From: Tetrahymena elliotti 4EA
Taxonomy: Eukaryota > Ciliophora > Oligohymenophorea > Hymenostomatida > Tetrahymenidae
NCBI GenBank assembly: GCA_000231825.2
Contig: JH720303.1
Coordinates: 372,001-436,000 of the forward strand
Direction of reading: 5' to 3'
DNA: 64,000 bases
In this document: piece by piece, positions 1-12,700 of the stretch
Numbering within the stretch: the stretch's first letter is position 1
Layout of the letters: every line of letters begins with the position of its first letter
Position numbers and translations under genes: made by a program
Notes under the pieces: generated by a model
The model's input: the letters and a program-made list of their open reading frames with translations, nothing else
Databases searched by the model: none
Told to the model about the DNA's origin: nothing

Positions 1-1
1 C

Positions 2-3000
2 AATTAAAAGTAAAATTAAGATTAAGGATTGGTTTAAACTGGAGAGAAAGTAGAGGCGTAAGATGGTTTGAAAGAAGAAAAGAAAGAAAATGATGATTTA
101 TTTGGTGATTTTGAACAAACAAACTAAATTTATGATCAACCTTAACAATAAACTAATAACTTAAATCCAGTTCAGTAATAAGAATAAAACTAACAAAATA
201 ATGAAGATCTTTTTGGAGATTTTGATAAGGGAAATAAAATTGTAGGATAATAGAAAGAGTAAGCTCAAGTTGAAGAAAAGGTAGAGGACTAATAGTTGAA
301 TCAAGAAAATAAAGGAAATGATGGTCTTTTAGATCATTTTGAACAAAGAAATTAAAGTCAAGATTAAATATAATAATTATCTAATGCCTATGAAATAAAT
401 GAAAATATAGACAAATAATAATAGTAAAAGGAATAAAATGATGATGATTTTTTTGGAGATTTTGACAAGGAAAGTTAAAATTAAGTATAACAATAAGATT
501 AGGTTTAAGTTGAAGAGAAATCAGAGCAATACGAAGATTTGAAAGAAGAAAAGAAAAAAAACGATGATTTATTTGGTGATTTTGAATAAACAAATCAAAT
601 TTAAGATGAGCCTTAATAATAATCTAGTAACCTAAACTTAGCTTAATAATAACAATAAAATAAATAGAATCGTGATGATCTTTTTGGAGACTTTGATGAG
701 GGAAATTAAGTTGAAGGATAAGAAAAAGAATAGGTTCAAGTTTAAGAAAATGCAGAACATTAAGAATAGTTGAATTAAAAAAATAAAGAAAGTGATGATC
801 TTTTTGGTGATTTTGAGTAAACAAACTCAAATTTATAAAAATTATAAGAGTAATAACATACTGAAGTTAATAGTTAAATTAAATCTTAACTGTAAGAATA
901 GAAGTAAGAAAAAGATGCTGGTGATGATTTGTTTGGAGATTTTGATTAGGCCTAATCAAATCAACAATAATAATAAGATTAAGGTAATTAACATAAATAG
1001 AGCGATGATTTATTTGGTGGCATAGAAGAAAAAACTGCTTCTTAAAATGAATAAAAGGTTTAGGAGGAATAATCTCATAACTAAGAAAATATCTAAAATG
1101 TAAATTAATAATAATAATAAATTGATGGATAAGATGAAGATCTATTTGGTGATTTTGATTAAGGTGATTAGAGAGAGCAATAGTAAAAAGTAGATATTTA
1201 AGTTAAAGAAACAACTTAAGAAAGAGAATATGTTTAAAATATCAAAAAAGAAAGTGATGATTTGTTTGGTGATTTTGAAGATAAAAGCAATCATTAAAAT
1301 AATGAATATTAAATATAATCTTAGAATTAAGAGAATAAAGATGATATTAACTTATAATAGAAATAACAAAACAGTAAAAATAATAACGACGGAGATGATC
1401 TTTTTGGTGATTTTGATGATTAAAGCAGTAATCAATAATAAAATCTAGCTTAAAAGCACTATGATAACAATGATCCCAATGATTTTGAAATAGTTTAAAG
1501 TACTGAATAAACTAATTAATAAACATAAGATAACCAATAATAAGGTTAAGTAAATAATTAATAAAGATAGTAGGATGACGAGGATCTATTTGGTGATTTC
1601 GAGTAAAGTGAAAATAAATAAGAAAATTAAGATGAAAAAAATAAAACAAATGAAATTTTAAATCAAGATAACTAAGAAGAATAATTTGATGAATTTGAAA
1701 TTTAAACAGGTGGTAATCAAAGAACAGAAGTAGAAGTAAAAAATTAAGTTAAGAATGAAGATAATGATGATGATTTTGGTGATTTTGATGAAGCATAAAA
1801 TTAATATAAAACTGAATAAATTTAAGATTAAAAATAAAAAAGCTAAGAAGAAGATGAATTTGGAGATTATGAGAAGGTTGAAGGTATGGGTTAAAATAAT
1901 TAATAAGCTAATTAAAATCAAGTTGATAATTAAGAGAGTATAAAATAAGTTAATGATGATAATAACGATGATGAATTTGGTGATTTTGAAGATACAACAC
2001 CTTAATCTAACCTACAAAATATTTAGTCATAGCAGTAACAAATGGTTTAATCTGAAAATGAAAATTAGACAAGAGGTAATTAAAATGGAGATGACGGCGA
2101 CGATGATGATTTTGGTGATTTTGAAGAGAATTAAAATGTTTAACAACCCCCATAGAATAACTAAATTTAATAATCTCAATAACATAGTAATTAAGCTTAA
2201 CAAAATAAAAATGAAGAAGATGAAGATGATTTTGGAGATTTTGAAGATAACCCCCCTGCTCCTTAAAAAGAATAAGTATAGCCTGTTTAGAATGTTTAAT
2301 AAGTTAACTAGGTTCAAAATTAAAAGTAAAATGATGAGGATGATGATGATTTTGGTGATTTTGATGAAAATATGCCTTAATAAAAAACTGAAGCTTAAAA
2401 TAAAAATGCTTTAAGTTCTTTTAACTATCAGTTACCACATAATGAAAATGATTTTGTAATTTTTAAAGATTTTAACAAATTTTTATTAATATTTATAATA
2501 ATAAAAAAGAGTATTGTTGGTAGGGATAGTGATTATCTCAAGTTTTTGAATTATAAGTTATGCGAATAAATAGGTTGCAAGTCAATTAATAATTTGATTA
2601 ATTTTAATGTGGATGAAAAGTAAAAGATAGATATACAATCTGTAAACTCAACTATGGATGAGTAAAATTTTAATGTATCAAACATATTTTAAATAATATT
2701 TAAATAGATTGAATAAAAAGTTTGAAAAGATAAATCAAAAAGCTGTTGGAAATGAAAATCTAAAAATTATAAGTCATCTTTACTTAGATAAAAAAACTAC
2801 TATTGGTAAAAGCAGGTTTAAACATGAAAAAAGTAAAATAAATTTATGAACTGCAAAAATTAATTATTTTTTTTGTTTACAAAAATATTTAGGAATAATT
2901 GAAGATCCTATGAAAACTTGCTAAGTAAATTTTTTAAAAAAAACAAAGCAAGTCTGGAAAGAATCTGATCTTAAAAAGAAGTAACTTTTCAATTTATTTA

Positions 3001-4221
3001 TGAAAAAGATTATTAAAATAAATTCTTCTTCTGTTTTAGATTATTTTAAAGTTTGAGATTGAAAGAAGAAGATGAAGTCAAAATAGGGTATGAGGAAGAA
3101 CTTTAATCTCCAACTATTTAGAAAGAAAATAGCTAATCAATGGCAGGAAATTTAGATATTTAAATGAAATCAGCTAGCGAAAATTCTGAAAGTTCACAAC
3201 CAAATTTATAGCAAAAATAAAATCTATCTTAAAAGCTAGAAACATAAAAATCATAAGAATAAGCAGACTAAGTTAGATTGTAAGAATAAGAAAATGCATA
3301 AAGATCCAAAAAATTGAAGGAGGAATAAGAGGAGAAAGAAAGAATATAAAGAGAGCAAAAGTAGAAAGAAGATGAAGATGCTAAAAGAAAATAATAAGAA
3401 GAGGAATAAGCTAAGAAAAGATAGCTAGCAGAAGAGTAAGAAAGAACTAAAAAGCTAGAAATTGAATAGCAAGAGAAATTGAAGAAGTAACTAGAGGAAG
3501 AAGAGAAATAAAAAAATATTTAAGAATAGTAAAAGAGATAAGAGTTACTTGAAAAATAAAAGAAAGAAGAATAACAGAAGGAGGAGGAGTAAAGACAAAG
3601 ATAAGTTCAGCAATAAAGCTCTTAAAACTAATAATAATAAGAAGAATTTGATTTTGAGTTTGATGATTTTTAAACAAGCAGTGCTCCTGCCCCTTAGGTT
3701 GTAGGATAGTAAAATTAAGCAGATATATTTGAATCTTAAAACCAAGCTAGTCTGTCTTAAAATAATTAATAAAAAAATTAAGTAAATTAAATCTTTTTTA
3801 TTTTTTGAGTTTTTCCAACTAAAAAATTTTAACAATACAGACTAAATTAGAAGATGACGCTGATTTTGATATATTTTCAGGGTCATCCACTACAAAAACC
3901 TCAGCCTAACCTTAATAATAGACTATCAATTTGTAATAAACCGGATTGAATCTTCTTGATGAAACTGAGGTAGAAGTCAACCAAACAAGCTCAATCTAGT
4001 AAAAAGTTGAAGAAGTTCCAAGTCTCTATGCTTTAGCAAATAGAAACAATAATGTTTAGAATAAAATTGAAAACGATGAATTTGAGTAATTTGATGATTT
4101 TGTGGAAGCATAACCTTAAGCCTAATTAGACCCTTAGGCAGAGGAATTTTTGAAATCTTTGCCAAATTATGATTTTGTTCTTTCAAAAAATATTCACTAC
4201 CCTAAAAATTTATTTATGTGA
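2..4221 (+). CDS. Gln-rich FGDF-repeat protein, candidate AP-1/GGA ear-binding clathrin accessory protein (5' partial)
   Basis: About 1,331 codons are visible; the frame is already open at the left edge, so the start lies outside. The first 2.4 kb is a Gln-rich array of units mostly 110-135 nt long, each carrying an acidic motif such as DDLFGDFE or DDDFGDFD. I count 16 exact FGDF copies, one FGDY and several decayed copies. A predicted helical segment follows, then a long Glu/Lys/Gln coiled coil (about 3060-3640), then more acidic Phe motifs (FDFEFDDF, DADFDIF, EFEQFDDF). The C-terminus contains LPNYDFVLSKNIHYP. Four introns are needed to keep the frame: 2662-2707, 2833-2892, 2981-3039 and 3782-3840. 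Acidic FGxF motifs are known ligands of AP-1 gamma-ear and GGA ear domains, as in gamma-synergin, aftiphilin and epsinR. The role is therefore inferred to be a multivalent clathrin/AP-1 accessory factor. A further intron at 2456-2509 is possible. Confidence 0.8.
90..2365 (+). repeat. Degenerate tandem repeat coding FGDF units
   Basis: Each unit encodes an acidic FGDF motif followed by a Gln/Asn-rich linker of roughly 30-55 residues. Exact FGDF codons start at 101, 212, 452, 572, 683, 803, 932, 1145, 1265, 1403, 1589, 1775, 1976, 2111, 2231 and 2351. An FGDY copy is at 1859 and decayed copies are near 332 (LLDHF), 1013 (FGGI) and 1690 (FDEF). Spacing is often 111-135 nt. The left units favour DDLFGDF and the right units D/E-rich DDDFGDF, suggesting two rounds of local expansion. 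Confidence 0.9.
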
Positions 4222-4855
4222 TAATCTAATTTTTAAAATTTTGTTTTTGATTTTTTTATGAAATCTAAAAATTTCAACTGTAAAAGAATCTGAATTTTAA
4301 ATATCAATCTTTACAAATAATCAAGTATTTTAATAAAAATCTATTTTTCTCTATTCAACAATCACACTAAATTGTCTTGTTTCTTTTTTTTCTAATTCAT
4401 GATCCTTAAAACAAATAAAAAATATGAAGTATGTGTTGAATTTTAAAAGTATTCAGGTATGATTAAAGTTTGTATTTATTTTGATGTAAAGCAATAATTG
4501 GTTATAGAAAAAAAAAATATTTAAAACTCTTGAATTGTGTATAAGATTAAGAAGTAATATATAGTCTGATTTATTCATTTATAAGGTGTTTTTATAAATT
4601 GAAATTAAGAAATTAATAATTGATTTCGAAATAGTTAAAATCTGTTTGGAATAAGATATACATTATATACACAAGAATAAATCGTTCTTTCATAATTATT
4701 CTGATTTTTCAAACAAGGCAAGCAAAAACTAAGCTCATTATTAAGAAGGTGTTTATTTTATTATAAGAAATATGGAGTAGGATAATAAGCTGTAAAGATT
4801 TTTTTATAAAATTCATTAAATTAGTATATTTTAGTTAAACAAATTAAAATGTCTG
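4222..4855. other. Intergenic AT-rich spacer
   Basis: There is no frame with coding texture and no RNA gene seen. It carries the 3' flank of the FGDF-repeat gene and the 5' flank of the next gene on the same strand. An out-of-frame ATG at 4849 lies just upstream of the chosen start of the next gene. Confidence 0.6.
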
Positions 4856-7800
4856 ATGAATTATGGATTTTATTTTCGAGATATTAATACAGCTTAAAAG
4901 CTTAAAGAGCAAAAAAAAGAAATTTTAGAACAGGCAAATAATATAATTGATAAAGTAAAATATTTATTTTTTATTCGATTTATTTCCTTTTAATCATGCT
5001 ACGCATTCTTATAATTTATGATTACTCATTTCTGCCGCATTTTTAGTTTGTATTGATTGAAAATTCTGTCTTTCTTAGGCAAAAATCTATAAATATAAAA
5101 ATTTAATTACTAGATTATAATTAAGTGTTAATTTAATTAAAAACTTAATCTGTTTGATAAAAAAGCAAGAGTGTTTGTTTTTTTTTATTTAGTTAGTTAG
5201 CTTTAATTTAATATTAAAATTTTCATTAAAATTAATAGGAAGAAGACTTTTAAGAGTATTTGAGGTAAAGATGGTAAATATGTAAAGGGCTTTTTGCTGT
5301 TAAATACTTAGAAATTCATCTTGAGATTGATAATAAATACCCAGAATATAGGTATTTACAGATGTAAAAAATAGAACCCTAACTTCAAATGATTCGAGAT
5401 TAAAAATATGTAAGTAAGCTAGAAAAATGCTTGAATAAATTTTTAGAGTATAGGGAAGTAGTAGAAGATGAAGAGATTAAGACTGAAATATTAATTTTGG
5501 ATTTAGTTGTTTTGTTATTTAAGATTAGAATGGGGATAGGAAAGTAGAATTTAAATTAGTTAATGACTATTTTTGATGATTATTAATTGTTTATTAAGGA
5601 AATGATGAGTTTTTAACACAATGGCTGGATTATAATATAATCTATTCTTATTATTTTTGGCAAATGTAGATATCAAACTAAAGATTTTAAGGGAAGTGTT
5701 ATTTTATTTAGAAAAGCTGTTAAGCTAAGCACAATGATGATTTAGTCAGATTACTTTTTAGAAACATTTTTTTCAAATCCTGAAAAAAGGATGAAACTAT
5801 AACTTTTGATATATTACTGTGAAATTCAATAGTTTAAAGGAATATTTGAAATGACTAATTGCCTTAGGGAATCTATCTAACTAGATTAAATTATTCTAAA
5901 AATTGATCGTGATATTTTTCTTAATGCTCAATAAAAATATAACATATTTGAGAAATTTAAAAAGCAGGTTGAAAAACAAAGAGAAGTAATTGTTAAAAAT
6001 GGGGGATAAACAAAGAATACTGATTCAGAGTTAGGATCTTTTTCAAATGATAAATAGTTTTAAAGGAAGGATTCTTAACTTAATTTTTAAAAGCTTGCAC
6101 AAGAAGTAACAACAAAGCCAAATAAATCATAGTAAGAATAAAAATCCAATTAAAAAAAGAAGATTGCATTTTTAGTAAGTCAGAAAAACAATGAAAAATG
6201 GTTTAAAAATGCAATGTAAAATAACAGTATTTAAACTAATACTCCAGTCTTTCACCAACATTAAAAATAAACTATATCAAGAGGAACAACTCAAAGCCTT
6301 TCAAGAGGTGGCAGTTAATCTAATTAATCTCCTTCTTAAGCTAACCACTCTTTTTTAAAATCAGCAAAACCTTAAGTAAAACCAGGCTAATTAAATAGTG
6401 TAATAAGTTTAATGGCTAAAAAAGCACAAATTTCTCAATCAAACATAAAATAGCTAGAATTTAAATAACATAATCCAATCATAGCTGAAAGAAGATCTTA
6501 GGCAAGATAATCCATTTTTGGAACCAACCTAAAGTTTCTCAATCTAGATAAAATGGACTCATAAAAAAATTCTCCCGACAATATTAAGCTAAGAGAAGGT
6601 CCTTATGAAATTGATGATGAAGATGTAGAGAATTTAGCAAATAACTTTTCTGAATTGAGTATCACTCTTCCTCATGATAATTAAAGTTTTATGGATCGTT
6701 TTTATGAATCTTAAAAGGAAGACATGAAATATGAAAAAATAAGATCTTTAAATTTTTAAAGTAGTATATCAGTATAAAAGGATATTTTGAAAGAGAGAAT
6801 AAATTTATTTAAAAAACTTAAAGGAGATGGTAAATTGTCTCATGATTACTATCCTGAAGATGAAATATAAGATAAATAAAGACTTGAAATAGAATAATCT
6901 CTAGGAAAAGAAGTTAAATAGAGATTCAAATAAAATTTAGTACCTATTTACAAAGAGCCATAATATAAATTACAGCCTAGTGAATAAAACATTCCGCAAT
7001 AGAACCAATCAAGTTAGCAGTTCTAAATAAAAGTAATCCCATTACATAAAAAGGCTAAAAGTATGCAATATTTTGATGCAGCCTAATAATTTTCTAGCAC
7101 TTAAATTTCTATGAATCCTCCTTAATCATAGCAAAAGGGTAGCTAGAAATCAAGTATGCACCTCAGCTCATAAGAAAGACTTAGTCAAAATAATATAAGC
7201 TCAGATAAAAAGATTAAAAGTATGACAAATCTAAAAGGACATAAAAGAGTTTAATCAGCTTAGCTTCACCAAATTAATTCTGAGAGCAATCATAAAATTT
7301 AACAATCAGAGTATCAAGATTATTAATAATCCACAAATCAACTTTAAATTAAATTTATAAAAAATGAAAATCCATATTATCCTCAGAGTGCTTAGATTTC
7401 TCCTTCATCAAACAAAAATTTAAATAAATAAAGCATTTAAAGCGTTACTTTTCTTTCACCTTAAAATAAAAATTCTATTTCAATGAGCAAATCCAATTTA
7501 CAAAATTAACAAAATTTTATGAAAGCTTTTTAAAATCAAAGATTCAATTACAGTAATGAACAAAATGGATTAGCATAAAAACAACCAATAGAAAATTAAT
7601 ACTATGACTCAAGTGCTAAAAAATCAATCAAGTCAAGCAATATGGAAGTCATGTAAGATAATAGTAAAGTAGGATATTAAAAATAAAAGAATAGTTTGAG
7701 TAATATTCATTCACCTGAAATGAGTTCATTCTCTACAGAAAGAACTAATGATTCAAGGATACATAAATCCGGGACAGGTTAAAATTCAAAAAAGCTATCT

Positions 7801-9534
7801 AACATTATTGGGCTAGGTAAGTAGTAAATACCTTGATTATATTTTTAATTCTTTTTTTATTATAGATTAAGCAAATTAAATAATGAATGCAAGGCCTAAA
7901 TGGGATTTGTCATCAGCAAGTTCAACGAAATATGAAGAAAATTATAGCTAAAAATCAAAAAAAATATAATCAACATAAAATTTGATAGATTAAATTATAG
8001 GATAAAGCTAAGTTATCATGGAAAATTAATATGCAAATCCATCGGATATTCATACACCTTTTCCTTTTATTTAATATGCTCTTAAGAATGTAGAAAAAGA
8101 GAGAATTTTGTAACAGTTAATATTAAAATCTTAAAGCAGTGGCTTTGTTTAAGACACTTAAAAGAATTTTGTGAAAGAAGTAGTCTAAAAAAAGAGACCC
8201 ACAGCTAAAAATCTTCTTGAATAAGATTAGGTTGAAAAACTTTAATAGGACATTAGAAGAGGATTGTTAGATAAATAAAATAAAATTGAAGAAGAAATGA
8301 CAAAAACTGATATTGATAAGATAGAAGATTCATTTAATAAATATTTACTAGATAAGTAAAAAAGTATTTCCAAAGAAATTGAATCAGAAAGAGAGAGATT
8401 AAAAGTTTAAGAAATCCAAAATATAATTGAAAATGACATTAAATTAAAAAAGAGCTAATCATAAAGTATAAACAGTCCAAAGAATATCAAAAATGCGCAA
8501 AATGATAGCTTAAAAATATCCCAACACTTTTAAAATTAATCGAACTATGATATTTCTAGTAAACTACATAATGAATAAGGTTTTTATTTTATTTTAGTAA
8601 AACTTTTAATAAAGAAACATTTTTTCTAAAAGAATCTATTTAAGGAGAAGACAACTATTTAGAAATTTAAGATATTGGCAGAAGGAAAAAATAAAATAAA
8701 AAGGAAATAGGTCTCAAAGATTTAATGGATACAGAAGAAAGTTAAGAAGTTATTTATTAAATTGAATAATCAAAATATTCTAGTAATCAAAGCGAGTACC
8801 TTGATAAAGTTGATTTATTGTATTAAGATGATACTATAATCAATTAAGTAAATTATAATTTTTTTAATAGATATTTCTAGATAATCAAATTTAATATTAA
8901 ATAGAGTTCAAGAGAATAATCTATGAAGAAAGACATAAACAACTAATAAATTAGCATGATAGTTAAAGATAGTGGTTAGAATGAAACATTTGCTTCAGAA
9001 AATATTTTGAAATAATTTGAAAACATTAAAAATAAGAAAAATTATGTGCCAGAATCTCTTGAAGATCTAAGTGATTAAGAAATTAACTAAAAGAAGAAAA
9101 AATCTAATTAATAACATAGTTTAGAAGCTATTTAATCATAAATTACATCAGGAAAAATTAAAATCAGAAAATAAAAGGCCCTTTCTTAAAGCCAAATCTA
9201 AAACATCATGTGTGAAGATTTTAAAGCTACTTTTTAAATTATTGATGAAGACAATAAGCAGAGTAAGTTATTAAAATTTATTAAGCAAGTTAATTAATTT
9301 TAAGTAAATAATTGTCTACTTTTAGTTATCAAACTTCTTTTTTAAAAAGAGCATAAAAATATAATATTTCATTTCTTAGAAAATAAACAACTTAAAACCT
9401 TTCTGCAAATACATCAACCCACAAAGCCAAAAGTTCATTTTAAAATAAATATAATGTTTAAATTACTATTGTTATTATTTCACCATTTCACTCGATTATA
9501 TAAGAAGATAAATTCATTCATTGCTTTTAAGTGA
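4856..9534 (+). CDS. Large Ser/Asn/Gln-rich protein with helical N-terminal domain, function unknown
   Basis: I do not recognise this gene. The hand-spliced model gives about 1,397 aa. Proposed introns are 4955-5238, 7817-7865, one near 8559-8614, 8848-8880 and 9263-9325. The first two are clear from the frame; the third is forced by a frame change but has an AAG acceptor and uncertain borders; the last two are multiples of three, so they could be retained. Roughly residues 1-330 are helical and loosely TPR-like, rich in Leu, Lys and Glu. Most of the remainder is low-complexity Ser/Asn/Gln/Lys sequence, typical of disordered ciliate proteins, with charged coiled stretches after 8200. The start at 4856 is chosen because its frame splices cleanly into exon 2. 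The ATG at 4849 is in another frame and reaches TGA after about 33 codons. The last 40 codons look less coding-like, so the true 3' end may differ. Confidence 0.7.
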
Positions 9535-9710
9535 AATTATTATTTTAAACTTCTTTCGAGATATTGATTTGAATGATAACTTTTAGTCAAATAATATTAT
9601 TTTAATAAGCAAAGTAATAATTATTAAAAATATTTTTATTAATTCTAAAAAATTCATTTCATTAATTATGATTTATTCATATTTAATAAAAAAAATAATA
9701 ATTTTTGAGA

Positions 9711-12700
9711 ATGTTTTAGCCAGCTAATTTAGATTAACTTGCTTATTAATAATTTTCATTTATTCAATTATGTTTTATCTTTCTTTTTTTTTAAAAAGTT
9801 AACATTGAAACAAATCATCCATCATTTTACTTTTAATTCTATCATCCATAAAAGATTGATAAAATAAAAATAATATTAAAGGTATGTTTAATTTTATTTA
9901 ATTTTTATTTTTAATTTTATTTTGAATTAAAAAATAAATAGGCCAGAGCTAAACCAGATAAAACTTTTAATTACTTTTTAGCTTTTTTAGGATAAAATAT
10001 TAATGATAAATTGAAAATTGATTTTAATTTTTCAGGAAATCCTAATGTCAAACACTTGATTGATTAATATACTATATGGCCACTTGTTTTGGAATCAATT
10101 AAAAAGGAGCTAGCTCTCTTAGGTCTTGATGAGATGATAAACGATTAGACTATGAATGATGGGCAATATTTAGCAAATGAATAAAATTAGCAAAAACTTG
10201 ATGAGTAAGATTAAACTTTACAAGATTTACATGACTGGAAAGAAAGAATAGCAAGGACTAATATTGGAAGCTTTAACCTTGCCTAAAAAAAACTGAAAGG
10301 TCACTCTTAAAGTGAAAACATTTAATTTACTAAAGATGGTTAAGCTAAAATACTTAAAAGATAATCTTCTTATTTAACAAGAACAAAATACAAATTGAAC
10401 TATTTATGTGATTTAGACAAGGAAGACTAAAAGTTATTAAATGAAAGAGACATAAAAAGTATTGGATCTATTAAAAACCTATTGAACACTTACTTTTTAA
10501 GTTGCTACGAGTATTAAAATAAAATTTCTGGTAGGTAACTCATCAAGAAAATTGAATAAGAAGATATAAACTTCATACAATCTTAAAAAACAATTCATGA
10601 GATTTTTAGCTTACAAAGAAAAATAATCAGATTTTCAGCAAGAGAATGTAAATTTAAATTTTTTATTAAAATTATAAAATATAATTTAAATTTGTAATAT
10701 AAATAAGGTGTAATACCTTATATTTGTGATAAGGTTGAACCAGGTATGTCAATTCGTATAATAATGTATAAAAAAGAAAAGGAATAGAAAGAGCACTCAT
10801 CAAATTCTTAGAGAAGCATAAAGCTAACAGATTAATCTCTTATGTTAACAGAAAGGGAAAAAATATTTTTAAGTTATTGGATAAAAAATTAGAAATCTTA
10901 ATCCTTAAAAGAAAATGAATTAAAGCATAAGCTCAGTGAATTTTTAATTTAAAAAAGAGATGATGTAATTTATTTTTTAGCAAAAAAGTTACAATAAAAA
11001 CAATACATTGGCTCCTTGATCAAAAAATAATATTTCTTTAATTCTTATTACTATATTCATATCTATTTAAGCCATAATAAAATCAAAGACATTAATTTGT
11101 ACCAGACAATAGATAAATATTGTAGAATTAAAGAACTTCCTTTTATTCTTTTAATTGATGCAATTAATGTAGAAAATCTAGAAAAAATTATTCCTCTTGA
11201 GATTCCTATTGAAACTCTATTGGCAGTCTTTTCAAAGAATGACATTCTTACCTCATTAACTTAGCTACTACTCACTGGTTAGATGTAAAAGCATTTCAAA
11301 AGAAAATTATTGCCTTTTATTGAAGAAAAGATATTCATTATGCTTTCAACAAACACTTAAAGATAGAGATATGAATATAATAAAAATAATTAACCTATTA
11401 ACTAATCAAAATAGTAAAAAGTAGCATTCTAAACAGCAAAGCTAGATGAATATAACCAGCTTCATATGGACCCTTCTCTCATCTACCAAGACTTACCTCG
11501 TATTTTTTCTGAAAAAATCAAGTAGCAAATTGAACCCACAATTTATGAAAAACTCTTTGAATAATTGTTTAATGAATTATATGAAAAAAATTTCATAAAT
11601 CGTAGAAATGCTGATTTGGATGCTATCTTCTAAAATATAAATCAACAAAACAATGTTTTAAAACAGAATGCCTTAAAGGAAGGAGAAATTGAAATGGAAA
11701 GCTCATAACAACAAGAAAACAACTAATAAAATCTGATTTCTTAAAATAACTCTTTTACAAACACTAATCTATTAGAATAAGCTAGTAACTTAGATGAGAG
11801 TATTTAAATTGGCACCAACAATTTCGATGAACCAGACAAGCAGCATTATCCTACAGGCTCACTAAATCCTCTTTCTAAAAAGCAAATTACTTTCCTCTCC
11901 AACAATTTCTCAAATCTAAATAGCAACAATAAATTCTTGTTTATCACAAAAAATGTTAAAAGTGAACTGAAGTAATTAGAAAAACACAGAAAAAAAATTC
12001 TTAAAAATATAAAATTAATTTAAGACATACAAAATAATATGTAAGCACAACCTACTATTTCAATTAATAATATTAGCTTAGACTCATCATTTGTTTCTAC
12101 TAACAACATGTAAGGCAGTTTTTATTAAAACGAACAAAATATCCAATACAGTAATCTAGCAAAACAAGGTAAAATTAATTCTAATTTTTGAAAATTCCTT
12201 CATTAAATAAATAAATATTGACTTTTATTTCATTTTCAATCAAATTTTTGACAAAATTTATAACTATTTTATTTGTAAAAAGAATAAATTTTAGAAAAAC
12301 TTCATAGATAGCTTAAGAGGGCTGATTATTAAATGGATTGGTAAATCTATGGATTATTTGGAAGATTTTTAATTTATGTCAATGAATTTGGAAAGATTAT
12401 TTTTAAAATTAATAACTTTTTGCCAAAATTGGAGCTATCTTTTGATTAAGTCAGTAATAAGCAGCAAAATATTATCATAAACATACTTACATATGCTTTA
12501 AATTTAAGATAATAAGAACAAAAGCCAATTTAGAATACCCATACTATGCTTAGATATATGCTTTAGAATATAGTTTAGAAAGACTTTAAATCGCTTACTA
12601 ATTTTCGTTTTTATCCTAGAAAGCCAACAGAATTTGGAACACAGTAACTGATATTGACTAACAATAGCTCTGTTTAATATCACTTAAATCTTTAGACAAA

